DNA of 64,000 nt from Bursaphelenchus xylophilus. Its lineage: Eukaryota > Nematoda > Chromadorea > Rhabditida > Aphelenchoididae. A program made the translations under genes and the position numbers. Shown piece by piece: positions 10,887 through 21,001 of this stretch (its first letter is position 1; each line of letters starts with the position of its first letter). The stretch spans positions 6,443,501-6,507,500 of the forward strand of contig CAJFCV020000005.1 in assembly GCA_904066235.2 (NCBI GenBank), in the 5' to 3' direction. The notes under the pieces were generated by a model, which did no database searches, was not told where the DNA came from, and saw only the letters and a program-made list of their open reading frames with translations.

Positions 10887-12919
10887 ATGCGCACTTGTCT
10901 ACTCTTGTTTGCGTTTTTTATTAAATTCATGAATGCTTTGTTGTGTCCATTTGGCTGGCATTACTATCAAGATAAATGTTATTTCCTAACAATAAGGTAG
11001 TTATTTTTAAAAGCAAAACGACTGTTTCTAACAATAAGCAAAATTCAGTAATTCAATGACCTACGATAATGCTGAACATGAATGTAATACGCGATATGGA
11101 GGGAATTTGGCGACTATTCAATCTGAAGGAGAAGATCAATTTGTGCATTTCTTAAAGGAATCCAGCCACAAGCACCCGGCTTTCTTGAACAAAGATGGTA
11201 CCTGGACCTTTTTCTTAATATAACAATCATACACTTGCAGAAATTAGAATCAATTTGTGTTTCCAAAGCATAGAAAATACGCTTAAAATAAGCACTGAGA
11301 CAGTAAGTGCAATTAAAAACACTTTAAAACATACTTTCAGATCATACTCAACAACATCCCTTCAAGTTCATTGTGCAAACAAGAATGTGTTCGGCTTCGA
11401 TTTGATCTTGGATTTGAATGTAATTCAGTTGTGTGGATTTCAAATGAGAATGAATGTCTGCTTAATATTGGTAATATCACCAAGAATGTAATCGTATCCG
11501 AAGAGCTTCAATATTACGAGGATTCCTGCTTTGATAAGGTCTGGGATTATTCTTTTTATAACTTTGAAATTAGCCTTCAGAGGAACCTTCTGATATTCCT
11601 TTGGCAATGCCTGTTTCCCAAGTTCGAAATTGTTTTGCCAAGACGAGATTTGCAACTTTGCAAGGCGTCGTTGGAAAAGTTTATGACCGAATCAGCCTGA
11701 ACGATTGCTTAGGGGAGTGCTGGAACTGTGAAGACTGCTTTGAGGAAAATAAATGCCAAACGGCCATCTACTATGAGTAAGAAACTAAGTTATGATTAGA
11801 TCCTATTACATTGATAATTACTCTATTCCTCAGCGTTTAGAGAAGACGCAATGTGTATAATTACGAACGTCTCAGCAAAGATAACAAGGGAAAGAGTGGT
11901 AAAAGAAGATATGTCGTCGTTATACGAGAAACGAGTCAAATGTCTAGAGAATAATTGCGAAGATCTCGAGGTCCATCTTGTTTTTGGAATTGATCCAGCT
12001 GTATACAATGAAACGATCACCAAGCAGATTATGATTGAGATATTCTCGAGTGTCAGCAGAATTACTGAGTTTGTCAGAGTCACTGCGGTATTACTTTCAT
12101 CAAGCCCAAGCAATTTATTTGACGATCTTCAATATGAAAATGAAAATGATTTCAAGTTCAAATTAGAGACTTTGAAAGTTTCTGCGGATTCATCTGACTT
12201 CGGTATGATAACTTGAAAGTATCAGGTATTTTAGAAGCCGGATTAATCGAATTCCTGAACGGAGTGGACGAACACTGGACAACGACAGACGACGTCGACG
12301 TCACTTGGGTCCTTGTTTTAACAGACACCGCCTTTCAATCACGACTCGGACTATTTCTTGATTTAAAGGTGTGGCTGCCGTAGTAATGTAATACAAAACT
12401 TCAGGAAGGATTCCGGCGTTTCCCATTATTTTCGATTGGAGTTGGAGAAAATCTCGACTTTGAAAAATTGGAAATGATCGCATCTTCAGTAGATAACATT
12501 GTTCATATTCAAGACCCAGTTACGATCGGAAAGGCTCTAGCTCCCAGAATTTGTCATCAAAAACCATTGAGACGATTTGTGACCAGCAGAAAATTAAAGA
12601 AAACAAAAACCGATCACTCATTTACATGGTTAGGATTACATCGAAATGACTACGGAAAGATGGAATGGTCAGACAAAAGCGTCTTTGGGGAGTACGAGAA
12701 CGAGATTTTGAAATATCTCTCAGTAACGCAAGAGGATGGAGATTGCATTTTGAGAAAGGGGACTACGGTAATTTTTTTTTATAATCTTTTTAATTTTTTC
12801 TGTAGAACTGGGCATTCGCGAACTGCACAGAGAAACACAACTTTATGTGTACGTTGGAACCTCGAAACAAGCTTGAAGACATCATAAAGAGACGACTTAA
12901 CATAAAAAAACTTTATTGA
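10887..12919 (+). CDS. Secreted C-type lectin / PAN / VWA / C-type lectin protein
   Basis: Nine exons (10887-10996, 11049-11197, 11241-11302, 11341-11538, 11583-11776, 11841-12202, 12235-12368, 12405-12767, 12806-12919) give 561 residues. In order: signal peptide (MRTCLLLFAFFIKFMNALLC); a C-type lectin start (CPFGWHYYQDKCYF, then TYDNAEHECNTRYGGNLATI); two PAN/apple-like Cys modules (CKQECVRLRF and, after VSQVRNC, LNDCLGECWNCEDCF); a VWA fold (WVLVLTDTAF, PLFSIGVGENLDFEKLE); and a C-terminal lectin half (TWLGLHRNDYG, NWAFANCTEKHNFMC). The MIDAS of the VWA is degenerate. Nematode clec proteins combine lectin with VWA or CUB, commonly in gut or immune secretions; the exact role here is unknown. 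One intron is 32 bp. Confidence 0.75.
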
Positions 12920-12998
12920 CAAAAGCGTCATGTGTAATGTGTAAAAACGTAAAACAAAAAAAAATAAAAGTCACCACAAATTCATACTACGATACTAT

Positions 12999-13812
12999 AT
13001 CTTACAGGATGGCCGGTAAAAATGTAGAACTGCGATTTTGGAGCTATTCGAATTGTTAATTTTCTCGGTATGGAAAGGAAAAATCGCCCGCGAGACCGGC
13101 ATCAGCGATAGGCGAAAATGAGCTCGTGGGTAAGCGAGGGAGTGGATTCCCTTCGCGGTTCTCACCAGAACGACAGCATCTGGTCCGATGAGGTTCCCGG
13201 CCATCGTCGAACGCCATCAAATCCGGGCCGTCTTCCTCTTTTATGCAAGTGGCAAGAAATCCATGGTTTGGCGGATCAAGGGGTCAAAATTATACCGCCT
13301 ACAGCGTTTCGAACAATTTTTCCTCCGCCGATCGGTGTCGAAAAAACGAAAAAATAAAAACTAGTGCTTACAATTCGGTGTGTATTTCGCTAGCAACAAC
13401 AGATATACTAACAAGAGAAGTGTTTGAAGTGCGACGCTCAGATTTTCTTTAAATTTTGCGCACACCTCAGGTATGGGTCACATATCAATGCTTGAAATTT
13501 TTAGCTCGCGCTTTGCAGGCGCAGTCGAGATTTGAACTATCTTTTTCGTCGAGAGAATACCCGAAATACGGAGTGCGGTCAGACATAAAAACATTTTTTG
13601 ACCGTATCTTTGCCAGTTTTGCTTGGAAAAAAATTATTTTTTGTGGAAACATTGCTCTATACGATAGAAATAGATATGAAACTTTTCATGTCAAAGTTAG
13701 GGAAAAAGTGTCGCTTTTTTGAAGACGTTGATCTGTATGTTAGATCGTAAGATATCCGCGGAGAAATCCAAAGAAAAAGGATGTAACCTTCGAGTGGCCC
13801 ACTCTGTACAAT
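12999..13812 (+). mobile_element. Mariner relic with MITE-family sequence
   Basis: 13020-13290 matches parts of a mariner transposase in broken form: an HTH piece (REIGI-like), then NDSIWSDEVPGHRRTPS and the stretch WFGGSRGQN. From 13425 the sequence joins the MITE family also present at 6298-6535 and 59505-59730 (AAGTGCGACGCTCAGATTTT). Possible ends are ACAGGATGGCC at 13006 and the inverted GGCCCACTCTGT at 13796. There is no open transposase. Confidence 0.65.
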
Positions 13813-13951
13813 AAATTCTTCGTATTCTCATCATTGTACTTTATCGTTATCGCCTCTCGTCACGAGTAATTGTTTTGCCAAAAGTTTTTGGCATTCTGCT
13901 ACATGGACATAAATTTCTGAAGATTTGATTTACAGGGTTCTCCGACGGATC

Positions 13952-16258
13952 ATGAGTTATTTGCCCAATGTTCTAACGAGTTTCGACCGTTCATTTCGCT
14001 CCAAGCATGATTTTAATGCCAGCAAAGGTAACCTGGGTTTTTTATTCTTTTATCTTTTTAGAGAATGAGAAGAAAAACTTGTTGACCATCACCAAGTTGG
14101 TGTTGAACACCTTTCTGGAGCGATCGATTAAGGGGAAACGAAACTTTGAAGCGGATTCGCAAGAGCTTAGTGACCTCTTAATCATGTTGGAGAAGATTTT
14201 ATTGCATGGACTCAAAAAGAGCGGTATTTTGTTGCGCAGGATTATATATAATTTTCAGTTATGAAAAAACCAGAGCAACTTTTGTGGGAGGCCATTTTAG
14301 CTACAGGAAATGTGAGAAGGGATTTGGGAGAATGCGTTTCCTGCATTTCTGGATTGGAAAGCTTGATGTAGGTATAATATTCAATATGTCTTACGGTTTT
14401 TTACTTTTAGAACCCCGATTGTACGGCTTAGAGCTTTTTTGCGTTTGTCTGTGATGCAAAAGAAGCTGGGTGAATATATTCAGTTATTTCTATCGTCTGA
14501 ATCTTTTCTGAAAGCATATGAACCATCCGCATTGGTGAAGGAAGATGAAATTGAATCGTTGGCAGGATCCCTGCTTGGTTTGGGAGTTTTTGATTGCAAT
14601 CTGGTCTTAGATTATGACCATTTACGAGTAAGTGTTTACTGACATAGTCTAATTTTCTTTGTTTTAGGAACAAACAATTGTTTTTGATTTGGCTCCTTAT
14701 GTAAAGATACCGACAATTATGACATCGCCTGAATATCAATCCATAACAGAGGAAGAAGAAGAACTGAAGACAATTTTGGACCAAAAAAATTATCTTGAAG
14801 AGCATAATCGTCAATTAATGTAAGGTACCTAAACATAAATCAAGAATTTTAATTTAGTGCAAGGTTAGAAGCAATAACAAACATCAGCAAAGAGGTTAGT
14901 AAACGTTAGTTGTTCCTATTTATTTTTTATTGAAGAGTCCCTCTGTTGACAAATCGCTCATATTTACTGGTCGAATCCGAGATTTGGAGAGTAATGTTGA
15001 GACTCTAAATCAGAAGCTGGTAAAGAAAGAAGAAGCACTGAGAGCGGCCAATTTACTGGCCACCAAAAGGCTCTCGGATAACAGAAAATTGGAGAAGAAA
15101 CTGAACGAACTTCAAGAAAAGTTGGCTGAATTTCAACTCCGACGCGACGAAAATTGGGTTGAGAAAGAGGTGGGCTGATTCTTAAAAAGGAATTTAAGAT
15201 ACGATTTTTGAATTTCTGACCGGCGAATTAGCCGAGGACATAGGCAGAAATTGCTTTTGAGATTTTCGCATGAAATTGACTGTTGGTAGGTGCTAACCAA
15301 AAGCGAACAATGTTTTTTCTAACTCGAAAAAAAACTTACAGCGTAAAATTCTAATATAGAAGCAATGAAAAAAGGTTTAGCTGCGACAACTTTTGCGTTA
15401 TAATTTTTAGTGGTAGGGCCTTCATACAGAGTTCCGGGCGGGTGAAAATATTGAAAAAAGACCGGCAATTGGTTTTAACGTAAGAATGAGGGTATATGAC
15501 GGAAATCGTCCCTGCTTTTAGAAACTCGCAACTCTCAGTTTCCAACAGTTAGTCAGTTCAGAAACAAGAGATCCTGATGAGAACTTGCTAAAGGCTGAAC
15601 TCGACAGAAAAGCTGAAGAAATCGCTGAATTATCTTTTGTTCTAAGCGAAAAACAAAAAGAATTAAACAAGTACATGGAAAAGGCCAGTCGACTGGAGAA
15701 TAGATGTGTTTTACTACAGGAACAAGCCGATTCTTCATTTTCTTTGGAAGCAGTAAGTCTTAAAAAATTTGAATATAATAATAATGACGATGATTAGGAG
15801 CTGAATGAACTGAAGAGTCGATTGGAAGAAGCAGACGAAAAGGCTCGAGATTCAGAAAGGGCATTGGAAGAGCTGGGAGGGCATTTGTCGGAGTAAGTAG
15901 ACTTTTTGAAGCCACGTATTTTTGTTCAGATCAAAGTTGAAAGTCATCGAATTGAAAGAGGAGTTGCTACCCCTTTCCGAAGCTGAATGGAAAAAAGATA
16001 GAGAAGTTAGTAATTGTAAAATTTGTGATTTGGCCTTCTCCGTGACTCAACGAAAACATCATTGTCGGTAAGTAGTTTATTTTAAAATTTTGTATCTGAC
16101 ATCTATCTGCGTCGTGTTTCAGCAAATGTGGATGGATCTTCTGTCACGGCTGCAGTGATTTTCGAATTAAATTGCCTTCAAGTTCAAAGCCAACCCGAGT
16201 CTGTGAACACTGTTACGTTCTTCTTCGCTCGAGCGGAAGTTTCGGTTCTAGCAATTAA
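13952..16258 (+). CDS. RUN and FYVE domain protein (RUFY family)
   Basis: Adaptor for endosomal trafficking that binds small GTPases and PI3P. The start at 13952 gives a short leader, then a RUN domain: ENEKKNLLTITKLV, LEKILLHGLK, TPIVRLRAFLRLSVMQKKL, LAGSLLGLGVFDCNL. A long coiled coil follows (encoded about 14740-15990, heptad-rich in Leu/Glu/Lys). The C-terminus is a FYVE finger with WKKD, then CKIC, the basic patch RKHHCRKCG, FCHGCSDFRI and CEHCYVLL. It has about a dozen exons; all joins keep phase (for example 14031|14063, 14224|14261, 16067|16122). An intron of about 350 bp near 15173 is the largest. The protein ends LRSSGSFGSSN with stop at 16258. Vertebrate RUFY1-3 and the nematode homologs share this order. 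Confidence 0.9.
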
Positions 16259-16485
16259 TCGTATCTATGTCACTGATAATATTATAATGTTATATCAAAC
16301 TCCATTGTGATAGCGTAACTTTACTGGATATGGGTACTATAATTTTATTCATTTGTATATATAAACACTAAATCGCTTAATCCCGTGACTGTTTCTCGGT
16401 TGATTCCAAATTACTGGTTTATTTTCGAATCGATTAATCATTAATATTATTAATCATTACTTATGTAACTTGTTTAAGATTGGGT

Positions 16486-16884
16486 ATGAAGCCGACGGTG
16501 AAATTATTGTTCGAATGGATACGACAAGGCCCAGAGCAGACGGTGTACCTCACACATCTGAAATGGGTGACGGGTAAGAAGACGATCCAGGGCTACTTCA
16601 GTAGATTCGGGAAGGTTCAGGATGTTAATTTGTTCTATGTAAGTATGGTCGTTGAAGATGGGAGTGTTTCAGGATTCAAAAACTGGTCTTCATCGTGGGT
16701 TCGCCTCGGTGACTTTTGCTCATTCGGAAAGTGCCAAAAAGGCCATCGCAAGTTGTCCTCACGTTATTGATGGAGACCTTGTAAGTGTAATTTATAGGTT
16801 CCATTAACTGACTCCTGCTTTTAGGTTGGAGTCAACACTTACATACCAGTGAAGGAATCGATCACGAACTTCAAAACTTTATAG
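16486..16884 (+). CDS. SLIRP-like mitochondrial RRM protein, copy A
   Basis: Single RRM in a protein of about 107 residues resembling SLIRP, which in mammals pairs with LRPPRC to stabilise mitochondrial mRNAs. Three exons: 16486-16638, 16672-16782 and about 16826-16884. Visible RRM parts are VYLTHLKWVTG (RNP2 region), YFSRFGKVQDV, the turn DSKTGLHRG (RNP1-equivalent, with FASVTFA) and CPHVIDGDLVGV. A short basic/hydrophobic N-terminus may target mitochondria. AATAAA lies at 16887, and the second copy starts 98 bp after the stop, so the two are tandem and could be co-transcribed. Confidence 0.8.
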
Positions 16885-16981
16885 AAAATAAATACAAAAT
16901 CCACCGTTTAATCGTGTTGTTTTGGGTATTGACCATGAATATTTTTTGAAATGTGAAGTACTTATCACCGTTTTCTGTAGC

Positions 16982-17348
16982 ATGAGGACCTCGGCGATAA
17001 TCGCAGCCAGGACTTTGATCAAGGGAAAAGAAGTGAGCGATTTGTTTGTGAATAATATTCATTGGATCACGGGTCGAGGTGAGTTTGCGCAATCATAAAC
17101 TTATACGGGAATTCAGATCAGATAATCAAGCATTTTTCCCAATTTGGTGAGGTTTCTGGATGTGTTGTCCCATTGGTAAGACTCTTTCTTCATTAATAAT
17201 TTATTTGGTATAGAACCCGACTACTGGAATGAATCGAGGTTACGGATTCTTGAGTTTCGTTGATAAAGGAGTCGCCCAAGAAATTCTCAACTCGAATAAG
17301 AAACACCGAATAGATGGAAGGGATGTGGAAATCAAAAAAAGAGAATAA
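16982..17348 (+). CDS. SLIRP-like mitochondrial RRM protein, copy B
   Basis: Second RRM gene, about 96 residues, in tandem with copy A. Exons are 16982-17080, about 17119-17178 and 17215-17348, and all joins are in phase. RRM parts: LFVNNIHWITG, HFSQFGEVSGC, TTGMNRGYGFLSFVDKG and KKHRIDGRDVEIKK. The N-terminus, MRTSAIIAARTLIKG, is basic with no acid and looks like a mitochondrial presequence. The two copies differ widely in sequence, so the duplication is old or the genes have split roles. Its stop lies 39 bp from the convergent NDUFAF1 gene. Confidence 0.8.
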
Positions 17349-17386
17349 TAGGCAGAAATCTTTAATAAACAATTCCTAAATCAACT

Positions 17387-18556
17387 TTAAATGCTGTTTG
17401 TGTTGTAAACGGGAATCGAATAGCCTTCGTAAGCACACTCCTCGTTGTGTGTTGCGTCCTTACAAACGCCGATATAATCGACTTCTAATTTGAATTTCCC
17501 ATCTCTCCTGTCCATTAAAACAATTCCAATGTTACTAGAAAGAACGAAGTAACAGTACCAAATAGATTCTTACCTGGCTATGTTGGTGGGAAGTGGTCTC
17601 TGAACATCCATGATTCTGCCTCCAACAGTTTGGAAAAATCTTGAGAACGGAATCCTATAGTATTGCCAATAAGGTCCCCCATGTGTATGTAGTGGATAGG
17701 AGTAGCAGTTCCCCCACATCATATCAATATAGCCGGGGGTGTACACGATTACTTTATAAGATCGGCCATCGCCTCTGCATTTGATGAGCAGTTGGTTATA
17801 ATATTCCCAATGTTTCTTGACGCTCTTTCGATTCAGTGCTCGTGAATCAACACTCTTCATGGTACACCATCCTGCTCGTTCAATGCGCCCATTCTTAAGA
17901 ACAGTGGTATCAAGATACCCGGTGAACATCGCCGTTCCTTGCGCAGTTCTCTCCAGTTTTACGGTACTAAAGCCTTCTCCCCAATCCGAATCACATCCAG
18001 TTTGCCATCGAGACATCTGCTAAAATGCTATGTCATTATCATTACTGATTATTTCAGTTACATCATCATTCTTGAAATGGTAATCAATGTTAACTTGGTT
18101 GTGAAGAGTACCAAAGGTATCGTTGGCGAGATCGGGATGTTCAATTTGCAGACGATAGCTAATTTCTTGTTTTAATGCCTAAAAACGTAAATGAAGTAAC
18201 GAAACACTTGCTTTAACATTGTAATCATAGTATTGTTTCGCTTCCTTTGGAAGGTCTCCAATCCGCACATCTTCCTCATAGAACTCAACGCCTTTCGGAT
18301 TAGGTAAACTGATGTTAATGGGTTGTACTGGTCGATATTTGAATATACTTTTTGGTTTTGACATTGCAATAAACCGAGCCCTTTTGGCCATGGCATTGGT
18401 CATCTGCGTTGGAGGATACTGGGACTTATCCAAGACCTCGGTGCCCACTTTGTCTCCTTTTGCATCTCCTTTTATTTCAGGATCCAAAGAAGAATTTAAT
18501 CGGGCAAAAGACAAGTGTGTCCTTTGCTTGGGCACCCGTAAGAATAATTGGTTCAT
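17387..18556 (-). CDS. nuaf-1: Complex I assembly factor NDUFAF1 (CIA30)
   Basis: Mitochondrial chaperone for complex I assembly. Four exons (18212-18556, 18062-18178, 17574-18019, 17387-17534) give 351 residues. The CIA30 domain is clear: GYLDTTVLKNGRIERAGWC, VRGDGR-type block KCRGDGRSYKV, WGNCYSYPL, GGPYWQYYRIPFSRFF, GRIMD and the end DYIGVCKDATHNEEC. The N-terminus (MNQLFLRVPKQRTHLSFARL) is basic and fits a presequence. ATG 18556 follows a TTTGCAG by six bases, a likely trans-splice site. The first intron appears to begin with GC (AAA|GCAAGT); a GT alternative nine bases earlier in the same phase cannot be excluded. Confidence 0.9.
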
Positions 18557-20999
18557 CGACACCTGCAAAGAATGCAGAATTAAAAAGCTCTACACCGTTG
18601 ATAATCAAAATCCTACAACTATGAAAAAATTTATCCATCTCGAATAGACTCGGACGATGAAAATATTTTTATTTTCGTGCAACGGAATGCCAATTGTGCC
18701 AAAAATTCCTCAAATAGGTCATTCAAAATGTGAGAAAAAATTTTTGGTCCTTTTGGAGGATAAAAATTCATGAAAAAATAGTACTGGTGTGTTGTACTCA
18801 TTTCTTGTTACTTCCCACCACGTGAACTTTTTTAAGAAACACAACAATGCGACAGTTTGGACGGACAAGTTAGGACCGAATTGGGTTACATATCGCAACT
18901 AGTGCCTCAGGTATGTTCTGGATTATGAACTACCCCATCAGTCTGTTTTTAATATCATTTGAGCGCATTTTAAGCTTTTTTACTGATTTCCTCAGAAATC
19001 TAAGTTAAATACCTCGAATTGATGCTAAGCTTGGACGCCAGCCTATTTATGGCATGCATAAGCCATGAATCGCTGTTGTAATTTAGTTTTGACCTACATT
19101 ATCCGAGAAAAATGCGTTTGAGTGCGTGATCGCCATGGGGGTATGATCGGAGGAGATCGGAGGTCCTCTATGATAATATTTGCCGGATGATTTCCATTAG
19201 ATTATTCGGACGGGTTTCCAAAAAAAAAAACATTAGGCTAGTCTGTGCATTTCAGCCAAGATGTTCAATTCTTCCGATAGAATAGTTTTAAAAATATTCC
19301 TAATTTTTATTAGCATGTCCAGTATAACCCACATTTACATGGGTGTTACAGTGCGGATGACTTTTTGTTCCTCTAAATTTGATGCCATGTTTTGCAAAGG
19401 CTATTCAAGCCTACTTGCAATCTGTTTTCTCTCGATTTGTCCAACATTTGACAGTTTCGTCATTTGGGTTGCAACGTTTTTTGTTTCTGGACAAACAAGC
19501 CCCTGTTAACAGCCTTGGTGACGAGATTACTGTACTCCCCAAATGTGCGGATGTTCCGTTGGAGGGACTTGATCGCGCAATCCCAGCCAAAGCGGGATCC
19601 CCGAACAAACAACATCCTCCGCCTCCAGGCTAATCATGGACGGGGGCTAGTGAAACGCGCTTCGGGCCTTACCTTAAGCAAGGACCTCCTTGTAAAAGGA
19701 GGCCTCGAGAGGTCTCTGTTTGTCCTTTTTTTACTCACTGATAGTGCGCGACAAAGAGCGACGACTATCACATTGTTTTAGCTCTGTATGAACACATTAA
19801 ACAGACGAGAGCGCAACAAGTCTCCCTCCGGGGGTCGCGTTGTTTGTACATGGATTCCGGGAAGAATGATTGGAGGAAAAACGAAGTTACAGTAGTCCCT
19901 ATTAAGGGAATGTGCAGGATTAGACTGTGCTTATGAGCAATCATTCAACTTTTGCTTACGTTTTTTGTATGTGTTTTCTTTCGGGTAAACGATATCATCG
20001 TCGTGTCAATGTCTACCGTATACCCTCTTTTGGAGTTTTGCAAGCCCTGAGGCCAGCCGGGCCAGCTGCTCTTGACCTGATCGGCTTTTTCGGGAAAGCG
20101 GCCCTAAAAAGCGGTGGGAGGGAAGAGTTTTGAGTTTAAAGCCGATCGGAGGCTTGCGATCGGGCCTTTTTCAGGCGCTTCGATTAAAGGAAGGCAGGCT
20201 CGGCCGTTTTGCTCCAGCTTCCTTTTCTCGCCCGTTCCATCAAAAAGGCACGGGGGCCAAGACAGTTGGGGGAAGGCTTTAATGGAAACAGCTGTGCGGT
20301 TTCTTTCACGAACTGATACCCAACAAGTCCGGGCCATAATCCTCGGACGAATGGGGGAGGCCGCGATCGCCTTTTTATGTCCCACGGGCCAGGTAGCAGT
20401 TTATCGTGGCGTCTTAAAAGGGATACACTTCGCTTAAAAGGAGCCGGCTTCGTCTCCTTTCACTGGAGCGACTTTTTTGATCAGGCCCAATGCAAATATG
20501 TCTTTGGCCACCGGGGGGCTTGAAGAGCTGAAGGGGGCTTACCTTCGGCTGCATGTTTTTGCGAGGCTCGAGAGTGCGCGGGAGTCGAGGGACTCGAATC
20601 GGACGAAGAAGAATGTTCAGATCAAGGAGGAACTGATTCGGAAGGACTGACTCCTTTCGGAAGACCGACCAATCCTCGTAGCTTCCTCCTTGTCCCAAAG
20701 CCCCTTCCCGCCCCCTCCGTCGTTATCCGGCTCCGTTTTCGGGAAAACTGATCTGGTCGTTGGCTAAAGATGGTCGGAGTCTTTTATCTCTGTCCCCAGC
20801 CTCGAGAGTGAAGACTTCTTTTGACTTTAAATTTGTCGGGGTTACTTCAGTCTACCCACTAATGGATGAGACGATTGTGTCGTATCGCAAACGTAATGAT
20901 ACAAAAATACGTCTTATAACAAAATTTTGATTTTTTTTACGCGACGTTCATACAAAAATGAGCAACCACAGATTATCGACTACTAATTTTATAGCTTTC
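18557..20999. other. Long intergenic region, no supported gene
   Basis: 2.4 kb between NDUFAF1 and unc-120. The right part (about 19500-20800) is more GC-rich than most of the window and full of short random open frames on both strands. One hydrophobic ORF at 19261-19509 sits just after a TTTCAG, but it has no homology I recognise. It may contain regulatory DNA for unc-120. Confidence 0.35.
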
Positions 21000-21001
21000 A
21001 G

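Noticed and set aside
19261..19509. 82-aa hydrophobic ORF after a TTTCAG
   Set aside because: No homology, no downstream exon structure and no codon pattern typical of a gene; kept only as a remark in the intergenic entry.
20104..20437. Overlapping 90-107 aa ORFs on both strands in GC-rich DNA
   Set aside because: GC-rich sequence has few stops; the frames show no domain or splice context.
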